Below are positions 22,380 through 34,994 of a DNA stretch of 64,000 bases, piece after piece. Made by a program: the position numbers and the translations under genes. Location of the stretch: contig CATQJL010000112.1 of NCBI GenBank assembly GCA_958299035.1, positions 58,573,823 through 58,637,822 on the forward strand. The letters are read 5' to 3'. The notes under the pieces were generated by a model. The model saw nothing but the letters and a program-made list of their open reading frames with translations, did no database searches and was not told the origin of the DNA. Positions within the stretch are counted from its first letter, which is position 1. Each line of letters begins with the position of its first letter. The DNA comes from Cylicocyclus nassatus. Taxonomy: Eukaryota > Nematoda > Chromadorea > Rhabditida > Strongylidae.

Positions 22380-24140
22380 CCAGTTTAAAAATTCATTTGT
22401 TAAACTCCAGTTGACCTCGATTTTTCATTCAAACAACTTGCTCAGTACAGGGGCAAAGGTCTCCTCGAATTTCCGGAACACTCCGTCATTTGCCTACGTC
22501 AAGTGCTTTCTTCTACCCGGCTGATGATTTGAATTTTTTTCACACCCTTCCAAGTTCTCGAACAGGCTTCGAAATCTGATACCTGTACCTTGCCTTCGCG
22601 TGACTAGTACTTTTGGAGAAGAATTTTTTTCCGAATATTCGTAACAGCTTGTTCACATGGCGACGCCCGCGAACGCTTGTGTCATTTTCTTGAGTGCGTT
22701 ATTTATTTGTTCTGCTCATTCATTACGCTAGTGAATTTTTTGAGAAAAGTCTGATCGGGGCTGTCAGCTTGTCACCTTGGAGACGGCAGGAAAATCCTGG
22801 GAAAAAAGTTGTTGAACCTCTCCTAATCACTCCCATCAAGGTCAGCTTCAGCACTTAGTGCGTATTTGTTTTCCTTTTCTTTGTATAGAAAAAGACTCTT
22901 TGACCGATCAGAAGAGAAGTTTAGAGCGGGTCGGCTAGGTGCAAAGAATTTTTTACAAACATATCCAAAGAGCGAGCGCGATAGGACTAGATCACGGGGG
23001 TCTTCGAGTGCAAGAGCAGCTGTCAAGATGTGAAGACTGAAGGACCAGCTCGTGAACAGCTCAGGGCACATATGTGCCTTGTCGTTCGGCTACGATTTGA
23101 GCGATTTGAACCCTGTCCCCGTGTGCCCCCCCCTCCCCTGCCTGTCACATCGCGTTTTCTGGTTCAGAATGCATTGTTTGCCTTGTCAGTGTGCATTGTT
23201 CCGGCCTCGTCGCCTCTCACCCTCCGTGAACACTTTTGTGCTTTGGCTCTTTATGCTACATTCTTCACCTCTTCTCATAAAAATCGTTCAGTACCTGGGT
23301 TTCTTATGTGGGACCAACTGGGAAAACCTTAAATTAACCATTGCCCAAGCGGCAGATCATGAGATTAATTTGTGCTTGAGAAACTTATTTGTAAACTCCA
23401 GCCCAGACCGTACTCTCTACCGTACTTATTCATCTCGGAGAAATCAGATTTGTCTGAGCAATACCTCCAAACGTTGTAAGTCTTCTCGTCGTTCCTGCGC
23501 CTACTCTCCCCCCCCCCCCCCCGCCCTTCCTCCCACCCTCTCAAGAAATTCTTCTGAAAACTCCAATCCAAATCGTACTTTCTACCCTACTCAAGGGAGC
23601 TGATTAGCCGGCTTGGAAAAAATCAGTATTGTCTGCACAGTGCCTCCAAATGTTACATTTTTCTTCTTACCGTTCTTGCACCTGGTCGTCTCCACTGCCC
23701 TCCCACCCACTCTGTTCCACAACCCTTCATCCCAGACGGTGTGTAGGCAAATCCGAATACCTGGGATTCTTATGTGGGAATTTCCCAGGAGATTTTAACT
23801 AAATTAATGCCCAAGCGACAGGTCATAAGATACACTCTTGACCGAGAAATTCATTTGTTAACTCTAGCCCACCGTACTATCTATCGTGCTCAATTTGATT
23901 GGTCCGTGTAGGAATGGCTTTGCGTGGACATTGCCTCAAGATATTCCGATGTTCCAGTTCTTCTTATGACACTTCCAACTGTTCACATTCCCTTCCTTCC
24001 CCGCCCCTTCCCCTCAGGCTCCCTTCCACAACCCTCATTTGAGACAGTGCTCAAACACATCTAGATCAGTCTATGTGGGCAGTAATTGGATGGGAGAATT
24101 TAACCAAATTACTGCCCAGGGGCAGGTCATGTTCAATCGT
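22380..24140. repeat. Large diverged tandem repeat, ~300-465 bp period
   Basis: Successive units share CCTGGGTTTCTTATGTGGGA (about 23296), CCTGGGATTCTTATGTGGGA (about 23760) and a decayed form near 24063, followed by variants of AAATTAATGCCCAAGCGACA, GGTCATAAGAT, ATTCATTTGTTAACTC and CCGTACT(C/A)TCTA. A weaker unit starts near 22390. The units carry pyrimidine-rich segments with C runs (about 23506-23522). No coding frame is maintained across units. Confidence 0.6.
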
Positions 24141-26403
24141 GATAAAGAAAGATTGTTCCGCTCTCAAAACAATACGATCTGGGGGAGAGTTTGGATTGGT
24201 ATTCTTGGCCACGTTTGAATATGTGAAATGGTGATTGGGCAATAACCAGGTGAACTTCGATTCAGTTTCTACAAAAGAGGTACAGACATTCCGAGTTCCA
24301 AAATGTCTTGACGTTCTTGCACCGTGCGCCTCATCGCCTTCCCGCTCTATGCTACCCGTCGCTTCTTCACTTTCACAATTTTCATTTCATGATCGCGTCT
24401 GCGCGAGCGCGCAAGCGAGAGAAAGAGTTCACTTCTTTGACCCATCATCCGGTTCCACTCGAATTGCTGCATGAAAACCAAACATTTCGACTATCCACGT
24501 TGGCATATTGTGTACACTCGAACTGTGACGTCTCGTCGCTGCCGATGCTGAGCCAATTTCGATTTGGTTTTTTTTTCGTGCGCGTGATAGCGCAATTCAT
24601 ATGGAAATATGAAACAAAAACGAAGCTATGTGATGATGAAGAGCTTTTCGTGCGAACAAATGACGATAATCGTCGCTAAATTTCAAGGCTTTTTTGCTAA
24701 GCATTTTCCTTTTTTGGCGAAAAGATTCCCCTATATTTTCGTTGAGAATGTGCATATAGTCTACAGTTTGGTGGAGTCATTTATTACTCAATATGTAAGG
24801 TTGCACACCGCGCGCGGCAACTCACGTCTCTTATCAAACTTATCAACAAAAATCTTTCTAATGGAAGATGCAGTTCAAAAATGATCATTTACCACCTCTT
24901 TATCGAATTCTCAAACAAGGAAGTAAGGAAACTTGAAATGGGAGCTTGTAGGCGCAAGTTAGGCGCGATTTTCCGCGCATGTTCTGCAAAACATGTTAGG
25001 TCACCGACAACTCGACTATATTCGCTGCTTATAATTCTAGTCGCCTTTCCGTAGTAAACCGAGGGGGGGGGGGAATTTCAAAGTTACTTACATGGGTCAT
25101 AAAAATGTGGAAGTGACTTCTTCATACTTGCAATTAGAAATAATTTTATAATTTGAAAATTCATGCCAGCTTGTAATATATTTTCGGATTTGTGATTGGC
25201 GCCACCACTCCCCCCCCCCCTTTCTAAGATTTCGGGGGTCATGGACTCGCAAAGTTTTAAGGGGCTCCCAAATGATTTTCGGAATGCCCCCTCCCCCCCC
25301 CCCCCCCGAACGGACATCCTGGTACCTAACTTCCGGCTCTGAATACTAGAAATTGAATGTAAAGTACCACTGATAAAAAGTCCTCCCCCCACCTTTTCGG
25401 CTCGCAACTGCAAAAACACAATGAATGTACTATCCACGAACCTTTGATCCCTTTTTGCTATTTTTTCGAACCATCAACCGATTTTTTCTACCTCTTTTCC
25501 TGGGATATAATCGGGTGCAAAAGTGCAAAATTATGCAGATTATGTTTCTTTTTTATGCTAAACTCCGCTTAGAACTACACATCAAAACCTCAGGATTATT
25601 CTACCATTCGGTTCAAATTGTAAATTATATTGACAGCCGACCGCATGTCCGATGTTGTTGGTCTCGTTGACCGTCAGCTGTTCAGACCACTAGGAAGTGA
25701 CTGAGTGTGATGAATGTCGGATACATTATAGCTGGTGATTTCTTATCCGTCCCTCATCTAGCCCCCCCCCCTTGCCCTTCCCGTCTCAAGATTATTCAAA
25801 CTTTTGTCTGCTGCTTGCTTGAGAAATGATGTATAGAATTTCATAAACTTGGATTGCTATCATTCATATTATAATGCTTACTAGCTATTTCAAATCCCAT
25901 TTAATTAAGATCTTCATAAACTTCTTTCTTAGCCTACAATATAAATTAGTTCGTAGCTCATTATTGATAAGGAGATGCACAATCAAAAAATTTGAATATA
26001 TTGGCAATTTTACAGTTTTGTTTCCTTTTTTCATTGTATTGATTATCACTGCCTCTGATCTTGAGGAGGTTATAATCTTTCATCTCTCTCTTTAGTTTTT
26101 CTAGCTGTTATAGTTCAAGTAATGTGAGTAATTTTGCATATTTAAAATTCAACAAATGCCTAAGAAAAATGACCACTTGAAAACGCGCCTGCAATTCGCT
26201 AGGTTTTATGGCATAATAAATTGAAAAAGTTCCATACAATAAGAAATAAACTTATTTGCCTATATTTTGATGTGAATTTTCACAGAATTTCCACGTATGA
26301 TTATAGATTTATTGGAATTTTGGGTGCTTTTTCCGCTAAGAACTATGTTCATTACATCTAGAAAATTGATAATTACATGCAAGTTACAATCTTTTCCATA
26401 TCC
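24141..26403. other. Intergenic with several C/G runs
   Basis: No gene. Homopolymer runs lie near 25065-25073 (G), 25211-25220, 25290-25307 and 25761-25770 (C). The stretch 25060-25330 loosely resembles the G-run-bearing hAT-type elements at 30256 and 59045 (AATTTCAAAGTTACTTACAT compared with TTTTTGAAAGTTACTTAAAT), but no terminal repeats are visible. Confidence 0.4.
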
Positions 26404-26574
26404 TTTGATTCAACTGGCTTGTCGGCTGGAAGGCGGGGCTTCGTGACCTTATTAATGCTAAATAATTACCAGGGACATGCGCGCGACAGAGAGGCAGACT
26501 GTGTTGCTGGCGCGAGCTGCTTTAATTAAGTCACAAAGCCCCGCCTTCCAGCCTCCAAGCCAGTTGAACTGAAA
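26404..26574. mobile_element. Second copy of the 171-bp palindromic MITE
   Basis: TTTGATTCAACTGGCTTGTC at the left and CCAAGCCAGTTGAACTGAAA at the right are inverted copies, with inner arms GGAAGGCGGGGCTTCGTGAC and TCACAAAGCCCCGCCTTCC. The centre contains GCGCGCGACAGAGAGGC. The same ends and similar length as 5661-5831 define a family. Confidence 0.85.
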
Positions 26575-27520
26575 GTTGCTTGCCATGAAAAATGTATGAC
26601 CACATGCAATTGCTGGTTGTAGAATTACTTAGACAAATAAATTTTGTATTCGTGAACCCATAGATTTCCGATCTATGAATAATTGTGTATTGTGTAGGGA
26701 AATTCTTGAGCCACATCTACAAAAATTTTGTTATTTTCAATGTTTCTAACGAAATTCATGCCAAGAAGTTGGCAAAGATCAATTTGCATCCTATTACTCT
26801 TTGCCTCAAAGACGACCCGATAGCGTAACTTTCACTGCCATGTCTAGGCTATCAATTCATAACAAATTAATTTTTGTTTGAAAAATACAAAATGTTTGTA
26901 CGACTAGTGAACCAATAATCAAAGGTGCTGAATTTGCATTTTCGCGCTTCGGGACCGCACGCGGATTCCCGCTTTCTGATATTTTTTGAATTGGCGTCAT
27001 AATTCTTTAATATATTAGATGTACTAGATATGCGGAATGCTGAACAGGGGTCGCATAATATATGATCATGAATACTTTTGGTACTGTGTAAGAATCCCCC
27101 ATCCTGCAAAATTATTTCCCAACTCCTGCAAACATCCCTGCTCTCTCACTGAACCATTCTGCTCCAGCAAATAAAGTCCACAGAAAGATCACTTGATCCT
27201 CACACATCTGCAAACGAATAGCTAGCTGTTCTCTCAACGAGCTTGTTTGTGCTGAAGCAGCCAAATTGCAAAAACCGCAAAGAAAAACGAATTGAGATTG
27301 ATGCAGATCATTCGAGCATCTGCAGCGGAAAGATTTGTTGGTGGGAATATAATCTGGAAAGAAAAGCTCATAAACTGCACCTGGTTCTAAATGTTTTTCT
27401 TTACCTCAGAACGATGTGCAAAGCAATAATTTTCTTGATGAGGGAGAAAAACCGAAATTTGCAATCTGCCTGAGGGGCTAGAAAAGTTTGTTTCCAAGTC
27501 CGTCTCAAATATTATCTATA
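26575..27520. other. Intergenic, nothing assignable
   Basis: AT-rich. Only short spurious frames. Confidence 0.4.
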
Positions 27521-27522
27521 TA

Positions 27523-28198
27523 CAGAGTGTCCCAAAAGTAAGTACACACTTTTCAATCGTTAATATCTCTCTTCCGATTGGGTCTTTTTCCGCCATTCAA
27601 GTACCATTCTGTAGCGAATGCTTCAACTTAGATTTACAGCACCTAGCGAATCACCGATCTCTCTTCGTTACTGTAGGATTACGGTAAGAACTTTCTGCAT
27701 GTGGAATCACTGTGAAATATGCCATTTGAAAAATTTTTCCAAAAAATCTGTAAAATCGTGTACCAAAGTTTTCTCACACGCTGATTCCAATACACAACTT
27801 TTTACGAGTGTTTCCACCTTTTTTGATGGTGTAATCACATTTCTGAAAAATGCTGAGAATTCGGATGTCAGCTTTACCTGGCATAACCTTGAAAAGAAGC
27901 ATCACAGTAGAGTGGAAATTTCACATTCATAATCAGCGGTTTCCATTACCATAGTATGAGAGTTTTTGGCTTGTTTGGTATTGCTCCGAGGCGAAATGTG
28001 GCCTCCAATGGCTTAAAATGCTTGTCGAAGTTCCTACAGTAATCCTACAGTAATGAAGAGAGATTGATGATACCTTCAATGCTGGAAATCTAAGCTGAAA
28101 CCTTCTCTACAGAATGCTACTTGAATGGTGGAAAAAGACCCAATGGGACGAGAAATATTAACGATTGAAAAGTGTGTACTTACTTTTGGGACATCCTG
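27523..28198. mobile_element. 676-bp TA-flanked MITE (CAGAGTGTCCCAAAAG ends)
   Basis: CAGAGTGTCCCAAAAGTAAG at the left is mirrored by CTTACTTTTGGGACATCCTG at the right, each bounded by TA (27521-27522 and 28199-28200). The arms extend for over 100 bases: TTTCAATCGTTAATATCTCT and GATTGGGTCTTTTTCC return inverted. The 104-codon frame at 27618-27932 does not resemble a transposase. Intact relative of the relic at 1374. Confidence 0.85.
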
Positions 28199-28202
28199 TA
28201 TA

Positions 28203-28560
28203 TTTATCTATTTATTTATTCATTTATTCAATTATTCAAAGATAAATTGTCTAAACGATAAGCTATATAGAAATGTGCTAAGAATGTGTCCAAATTGAGA
28301 ACACATGTTGCTTTCCATATACTAGAAATCCCAGGTATACTGGGCTGGCATGGTGCCAACTCCAAATACTGGTCTATACCTAACTCCCTAAGAGGATAAT
28401 ACTATATCCAGTGGCTAATAATCAAACAATTAACAAGTTTTCCTTTTTTTACAAACATTGAGCTCCCCGTAACGAGCCCTATAAGGGGGTCTGAAGTATT
28501 TACGAGATTGACGAGACTGCCCAAGCTAAATATTTACAAGAGCAATATCACAATTTTCAC
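28203..28560 (-). mobile_element. Possible 3' end of a non-LTR retroelement
   Basis: Read on the minus strand, the segment ends in a run of AATAAATAAATA-type words (plus strand TATTTATCTATTTATTTATT at about 28201-28225). Just upstream it has GGGCTCGTTACGGGGAGCTC. A repeat-type A-rich tail on a truncated body fits a 5'-truncated LINE or SINE. There is no reverse transcriptase frame, so this is tentative. Confidence 0.35.
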
Positions 28561-29451
28561 AATAGACACTACTAAGGGCATGTTTATATAATATGACCTG
28601 TTCTATGACAAAAACCTTCTCAGGTCTCGAATAGACGAACATATATAATCGTAAATTTTTTGCCAGATTTTTATATATTTTCTTTGGGAATGCTTATTTG
28701 CGATATTTGCATGCGAAATATGTTCGAGCCATAAATGATGAGTGATAAAGATAGAACTGTGGTAAACAGTTAGCTTTATCTGAACACATGTATACTTCAC
28801 CCATTTCATATCCTAACATGTGCAACTGTACGCAATGCGCACCCTTCCCGTCAAATCCCGGAATCATTGTCCATTAAGACATTTTATCGCGTGATTGCTT
28901 TTCCTTCCTTAGTTATGCTCTTCACTATTCGAAGAAAATTTCAGAGCAATTTCCCGAAGCATGTATGGTCGAACTACTTGTAATCCAATTTTTTGTGTAC
29001 TGCACACCACGCGTCATTTTCGTTTTGTTTCTTTCCCTTGAATCAATTTTACCAAGTATCTGCAGTGTGGGGGAGGGGAGCGGGGGGGGGGAGAGGTTCC
29101 ACGCAAAATGTGCGAGCCCCATAGCGAGTTGGGAACGGCTGACTAGACTGTACCCAAAACGGCAAACAGAATAGAGGGTGGGGCGTGTGATTTGTGCATT
29201 GTCTGCAAGTTTACGTATTGATCTAGAACAACTAAACTGTATAATCCGTTCCCAGACTAGGAAGGAGAATGTTGCGCAAGTGCTGAACAAGTACAGACTT
29301 GCGCTAACGCGTTCTGGACAATTCCACCCGAAAATCGTGAAAGACATGTTCAAACAATGTATACAACATGTTGATCAAACGTACACAAAGCGTTCTTGAA
29401 TGTCCCTCAGAATGGATGATAGCTTTTCTCGAGGCATTTGTAACTTGATAT
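28561..29451. other. Intergenic, no gene supported
   Basis: Overlapping frames on both strands near 28925-29399 look accidental. A G run lies near 29087-29095. Confidence 0.4.
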
Positions 29452-29665
29452 GCATATTGCACACCATGCGCGCTAGTTGACGACTTGTAAGGTCAGAATC
29501 TCATTTCCGTTGATTTGTCTTGTTTCCTTGTCCATTTTGGTCTGATTGGTTATATACTAACTAGAAGCACACATTTTAACACTTTATTACACTAGAAAAT
29601 GTATAACGGAGGAACTACTAGTAAGGGTGTCGTCAATTGCCGCGTGAGGTGTGCAGATTCACACA
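29452..29665. repeat. Dispersed ~215-bp repeat, copy 1
   Basis: Begins TATTGCACACCATGCGCGCT, then CGACGACTT and GGTCAGAATCT, and ends with AAGGGTGTCGTCAATT, CCGCG and GTGTGCAGA. The same order of blocks occurs at 37513-37730. The terminal words GCACACC and GGTGTGC are inverted, so the element may be a MITE with GCACACC-type ends. Confidence 0.6.
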
Positions 29666-30255
29666 TCAGATTACAAATGACTCGGAAAGTTCTTAACTGC
29701 TCTTATCGATTCCGCACAACTATTTTTTTGCCAATCCCCTTTTGATATCAAGCCCAAGAAAATCTGCAAGCAATTTACCCTTCGGTAGACCCTAATGCTC
29801 TTCCTAAACAATGACAAAGTGCTTGCAGAGTGTTCCCGCACGCGTTTTAGTTGTTCGGTAAATACTAGACTGTGTTTGCAGAGACGCGTTCACTTAGAGG
29901 TCACATCGTATCAGCAAGCTTTGAAGTTTTCTTTGTCTTTCTAAAGGTGGGGAAGCACAATCACAGATAAGTGAAAGGTCTAGATGACTTGCTATTTTCG
30001 GAAGTTCCTTGTTCTTCATATCCGAACTCAAACAAATTGGAATAAACACTCAGGAAATATAAAGTCTCTTCTAGCGGAATCTTGGAAATGATACGGCTAC
30101 TGTAGATTTGACTTTAACATGTGTAGCCTAGTAGATATGACAGTTAAAATGGTGTTTGTGCGCTGCCGACAACATTTGCGCGAAAAGACTGGCAAAGTGC
30201 GCTTTACGGCCAATTTTACATGCAAGTTGAAAGCAAACTGCAATTACAAACATGG
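29666..30255. other. Intergenic, nothing assignable
   Basis: No gene or repeat boundary recognised. Confidence 0.4.
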
Positions 30256-30594
30256 CAGTGGCGTACCGAGGGGGGGGGGGGCGGAGGGAGGCAAGCCCCC
30301 CTCCCTTCCGAGAATGGGTCGCGAAATTTTTGAAAGTTACTTAAATGTGTTGCAAAAAAGTGCATAGGACTTGTTTTTACTTGTAAATAATTAAAATAAC
30401 TTTTAAAAATTTTTAAAAATTCAAATTAGCCTTGTAAAAAAATTTTTTTCGGGGGCTTGTGATCAGGAGCCCGGAAGAATTTTGGAAAACATCCCAAAAA
30501 AATTTTCGGAGTGCGTGGCTGACGCCAGCACCTTCATTAGAAAAAAAATTTTTGTCGCCCCTCTCCCGAGCCGAAATCCTGGGGTACGCCACTG
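30256..30594. mobile_element. hAT-type MITE with 8-bp duplication
   Basis: CAGTGGCGTACCGAGG at the left and CTGGGGTACGCCACTG at the right are inverted copies. The eight bases outside are AAACATGG and AAATATGG, a duplication with one mismatch. The CAGTGGCG terminus and 8-bp duplication fit the hAT superfamily. A run of 12 G follows the left terminus. The internal sequence is AT-rich and non-coding. Confidence 0.85.
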
Positions 30595-30786
30595 AAATAT
30601 GGTATTTGTTTTCGCGCAATTGTTGTCGTCACCGCAAGGGCACTAAATTAGCTCTTGAACTTATGACTGTGTAATGCACATGTACAGTGTTTTACGGCTT
30701 ATGAGTGCCTGCAATTTGCCAGTTTTTATCGATTTTTCCTCTTTTCTCTTCCTTTGTCAAAAGTCACACAAACATAGGTCTAAGTA

Positions 30787-31001
30787 CAGTCGAGTAGAAT
30801 TTCCTCTTAATATAGTGTGCTTGCACTGTAGGTGAAATGCGGTAAAAGTTGCGCGCGAAGAAATAGCTACGCCCTTGAGGCCTTCCATTTGCGCGCGCAG
30901 AATGCCGGCATTATTGGCGTGGCTATTTTTTTACGCGCAAATTTTACCGCATTTCACCTACACTGCAAGCACACTATATTAAGCGGAAAATCTAGCGACT
31001 G
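30787..31001. mobile_element. 215-bp Tc1-type palindromic MITE
   Basis: Ends CAGTCGAGTAGAATTTCCTC and AAAATCTAGCGACTG are inverted and flanked by TA (30785-30786, 31002-31003). Long inner arms pair: GTGTGCTTGCACTGTAGGTG, AAATGCGGTAAAA and TTGCGCGC against their complements. It shares termini with 31113-31842 just downstream but has a different core. Confidence 0.85.
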
Positions 31002-31112
31002 TAATCACTCTCAACTCGTTATCACACAAAACGGTTTTACTGACTGTTCACAGTAAGTTGCCGTAAAGCGTGGCGCGCGGTGTGCAACCTCATAAATTAA
31101 GACCCATATGTA

Positions 31113-31842
31113 CAGTCGAGTAGATTTCCTGCTTATATAGTGTCCCTGCAGACGCGACAACGCTGGGGCGTCAATAAATGCCTTGCGAGTTTCCGAGCCA
31201 GTGTTTTCCAGTGTTTTCTTTGCTTATTTCATGCTTTTTAGTTGATTCGTTGCTGATAAAGAGGAAAAGGGTAAGTTAAAGAGTAGTGTTTTCTGAGAAG
31301 TTCTATCATCGCATATTCACATCCACGTGGAATCATTTCGCGTCAGCTTCTTGTCTATTTTTTTTTGTTTGTTTCTTCTGTCACTTCTTCTTGCAAACCT
31401 CCTCCTTCTTGTGAGGCGTTTCTTTGAACGCTAGTTGGCTTGTCTTGCAGCAACTTCGGATTTCATCCATAAGAAATAGCATTTTAATCAAGTACTTCAT
31501 GTGATAAAGACAATAAGTCAATCGTAAAAACCCACTAGCGTTCAAAGAAGTACCTCACAATAAGAAAGAGACATGAAGTGACAAAAAAATAGACAAAAAG
31601 CTGAAGCGAACTGCTTCCACGTGGATATCTGTGAATTTGCGATGATAGAACTTCTCAGAAAACAAAAACTACTCCTTAACTTACCCTTTTCTTCTTTATC
31701 AGCAACGAATCACCTAAAAAGCATGGGATTAGCAAAGAAACAATGGAAAACACTAGCTCGGGAACTCGTCAGGCAATTATTGACGCCCCAGCGTTGTCGC
31801 GTCTGCAGGGACACTATATTAAGCAGGAAATCTACTCGACTG
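31113..31842. mobile_element. 730-bp Tc1-type fold-back MITE, intact
   Basis: CAGTCGAGTAGATTTCCTGC and GCAGGAAATCTACTCGACTG are perfect inverted termini, with TA outside each (31111-31112, 31843-31844). The pairing runs on through TGCAGACGCGACAACGCTGG and GGCGTCAATAA and, further in, GTTGCTGATAAAGA and CCACGTGGA. No transposase frame. Same family as 13729-15361. It preserves the empty TTAA site that was hit in that copy. Confidence 0.9.
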
Positions 31843-31844
31843 TA

Positions 31845-32539
31845 GATGCTTATTTGCAAAAATTGCAGGTTTTCACTTCGTATGTTAAACATAGACATTT
31901 ATTGCAAAATTTCAGCAAGTTAGATTTAGAGCGCAATACCTCCCTTGAGACTTCTTCTGTTGCGAATGCCTTCAATCATCCTTCCCTCCAAAAGTTGGAA
32001 GAAACTTTACTTGTCTTTCTTTGCTATTCTCGTCAATCTCGTCACACCCTTTTTTCTTCTCTCCCCCTCTCCTCACCAGGCAGGAGTTTTCCACGTTCTC
32101 CCATGTTGCAACTTTGCCAAGCTTTTGACTTATGGGATCTCCATCCCTGTATGACTATTAGGACCAGATCTCAGGCCATCAATTAGCAGGCATCCAGCTT
32201 TCGCTGAATCAAGCCGGTAACTAATGATCGACGAGAGAGGGGTGGGGGGGGGGGAGGATAAGGGGGCCTTTGGCGATAACAGAAAGTCTACTGAGACAGA
32301 ACTGCTGGCAGATGGTCAGCACGGCCAGGCATGGTGGCCATCAGCGGGCAGTACTACTATTTGTTCTTTCACCAGCTATAAGGGGCTGTGCTCGACTTGC
32401 CGTCACACACACGCACACCCTGCTCCCCCCCCCCCCTCCCACTTCACTTTCCCACCTCCTTCACACAGCACATGGACAATTACACTTGTCCGGAGTAGTG
32501 TAACCGTCTCGCAGCTCGTCCTCAGTCTGATAGGTGCCC
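31845..32539. other. Intergenic with two homopolymer runs
   Basis: No gene supported. A G run lies at about 32245-32254 and a C run at about 32426-32435. Confidence 0.4.
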
Positions 32540-32620
32540 CCAGTGTGTGGAACTTGCCATAGGCGCCGCCTAGCCACTGCCGAACTACTGCGAAAGGCGC
32601 GGCGGCGGCGGCGGCGGCGG
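32540..32620 (-). repeat. Inverted fragment of the stem-loop array plus GCG run
   Basis: Plus-strand words CCATAGGCGCCGCCTAGCCA and CCGAACTACTGCGAAAGGCG correspond, in reverse order, to pieces of the unit at 20340-20430. They are followed by a GCG triplet run (about 32599-32620) that would encode poly-Ala on the minus strand. An 87-codon minus-strand frame here has an Ala run but no recognisable domain, so I do not call it a gene. Confidence 0.45.
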
Positions 32621-34825
32621 CTGTGAAAGCTTTGCTGGTTCGCGCCACGCCCGCCACGACCTCCATTGTCCCTTTAATTAATCTCTCTTTCCACCATTAG
32701 CTAACTGGTATTCGGCGCCATCAACCCCGCACATACGAACGCGAATGTATAACGACAACCACTCATCTTCGACCTTCGCTTATTGATTTTCTACAGAAAT
32801 CGCGATTGGATCCGTGTGGGTTTTCCAAGAAACTGGACATTTCTGTGGGTAAATCGGTCAGATTCTCTATATTTGGTTTTGTTTAATGTGTTCAGTCGCT
32901 GTATTGCAAAGTCAGTGACCAGAAGTTTCCACTCTAAAAATTTCTTTGAATTCTTGTCAGTCGGTTTAGTTTCACTGGGAAGCAGAAGGTTTCGAACTTT
33001 TTCTTTATTTCCTTTAGTACTTTATGTGAGCAAACATTGCCTATTCCTTATTTTTGGCGATTGGGTCCCACCGCGAAGGAACAAACCAAGTTTTGGAGAG
33101 AATGTCAGTTTATCGAAAATGGGAGAGAATACCGATTTTAATCATGTGCGGAAACGGGAATTTTTGTGATGGTTCGAATACATTTTTTCAATCAATGATT
33201 TACTAGATTTTTCCCGATTTTCTTCTCACCATTCTACGATATGAGTTATATTTGCCTGTTTTTTTTTGTGATACGTTGGTCTTTAAGTTAATAACGCTCG
33301 TAACAAAAATTTCCCAATTTTTTTGTCAAAATCAAAGATCGGAAATTTACTCTATGTAAAAATCAGTTTGCTTTGGTTCTTTAAATGTGTTGCTATTGTT
33401 GCCCTAACCAGGCCAAGATAAACATTGCGCAATCCCTCAAGAGCCACTCAACTTTTTTTTTCAGTTTTTCTTCGGTGGGGCGCAAATTTGAAAATCTTTC
33501 ATCGATTGCACTGCCTGTTTGTACCGAGAGTCACCCAGATTTTACTTATTATTTTTTTATACTTCACTGTTTTGTCCTTCAAACAAGGTTGAGAAAGCAG
33601 TAAACTGCAAACATTGCATCATTACCGTTTTCAAAACTGCGCTGACCATGAGCTGAGTTGTAAATCGGTGCCGGGTTCTCGAACTGCGAACGTTTGCGAT
33701 TTTAGCCTTGACCGGTGACTAATGGCTCTATCACATCGACACCGCTACAGAAGAGATTTTTTCAGAGAAAGAAAACAAAACAGTTCAGATCGAAACCATA
33801 GAACAGGTTCGAGCGCTCCTACTTTATGAAACAGAAACATGAAACAAAGATACAAATAATAGATGACGTTTATACTTTTTGTGCGGTTGAAAAACAGGTC
33901 GGTCTCGAGGAAACTGTATAAAACAGCAATTTTACTTGCTTGCTTCTCATTTTTGTTCTTCTCTAGTGAAGCCAATCGAATTTGCTTTGTAAATTAGATT
34001 GGCATAGAATCCCATTGAATTCGCGTTAAATTATGCCACGCGTCAAATATATAGCCAACGTTACATCAATTTCATTTTCATTGGCCTCTTTATTTTTCAC
34101 CGTATAAGTCATCTATATCTTTTGATATACCATTTTCAGCGCTAAGCATTATACCCCATCTTACTTACCATTGAGAGTACTCATTTGAGCCAAAAATAAA
34201 TTCAAACGCGTAAAAAAGGTCTTAGACATTAACCATACCTGCTTCAAAAGAGATTTATTTTAGGTAAAACCTGACAAACCAGCTTTGAACTCATGAGACG
34301 TTGACATTGAAGATCAGAGCGGCAACTGTTTTTCGTGATCACAATCATTGCTTTTTGAATCACAAGGAAAATTTTTGATGCTAATTTGGCTCTGCAAATC
34401 AGCTTGCATCATCGTTTAATCTAGTGAAATCGTAAATGACTATGGTAATGTACTATGACAAGCAGAGATTAGTGATTTCTCAGTTGAAATTGCAAGACTT
34501 TCTTTCACAAAAATTCAAAATTCACGAAGTAAACTGATATGTGATTAATCACTTGGAGCTACACGCTTTTTATTTTTTCAAAATATTATAAGCCCGTAAA
34601 ATATCGATAAGCGACCCAACAAACTTTTCGGAGGATCGCTGTTGATTTTCTTTTTGACCTTTTGAAGCTTTATAGTATTTCGGCCACGCTTATTTTCTAA
34701 ACGACTTGCAAGGTGGTCCCTTCTCTAACCTTCTTCAGTCACCGCTTTTAGCTACTTAGCTTTAGTATCTAAAATTTTAGTGAATTCTGTGACACAGCAT
34801 TGATATCCGCTAAATCAAATGACAT
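32621..34825. other. Intergenic, nothing assignable
   Basis: Includes a 128-codon frame (32783-33169) without motifs or splice partners. No repeat boundary seen. Confidence 0.4.
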
Positions 34826-34992
34826 ACATACCTCACGCGATTTCAGTCGCAATGCGATTTGGCAAAACTCCAACTGTTTGTAAGTCAACGTAAGCGCATC
34901 CTGAATGTAGAAGATATACACTCATAAGTTTTGAATTTTCAAACATCTGGCAAATTGCCAGATCGCGTGACAACTGAAATCGTGTGAAGTAT
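34826..34992. repeat. ~165-bp inverted-repeat element
   Basis: CATACCTCACGCGATTTCAG at the left pairs with CTGAAATCGTGTGAAGTATG at the right, with AAATTGCCAGATCGCGTGAC also partly paired. MITE-like. No certain target duplication. Confidence 0.6.
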
Positions 34993-34994
34993 GC

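Noticed and set aside
28925..29399. Overlapping 142-codon minus and 73-codon plus frames
   Set aside because: No recognisable motif on either strand and no splice-consistent neighbours.
32403..32666. 87-codon minus-strand frame with an Ala run as a first exon
   Set aside because: The Ala run comes from a GCG microsatellite, and part of the frame is an inverted copy of the stem-loop repeat.
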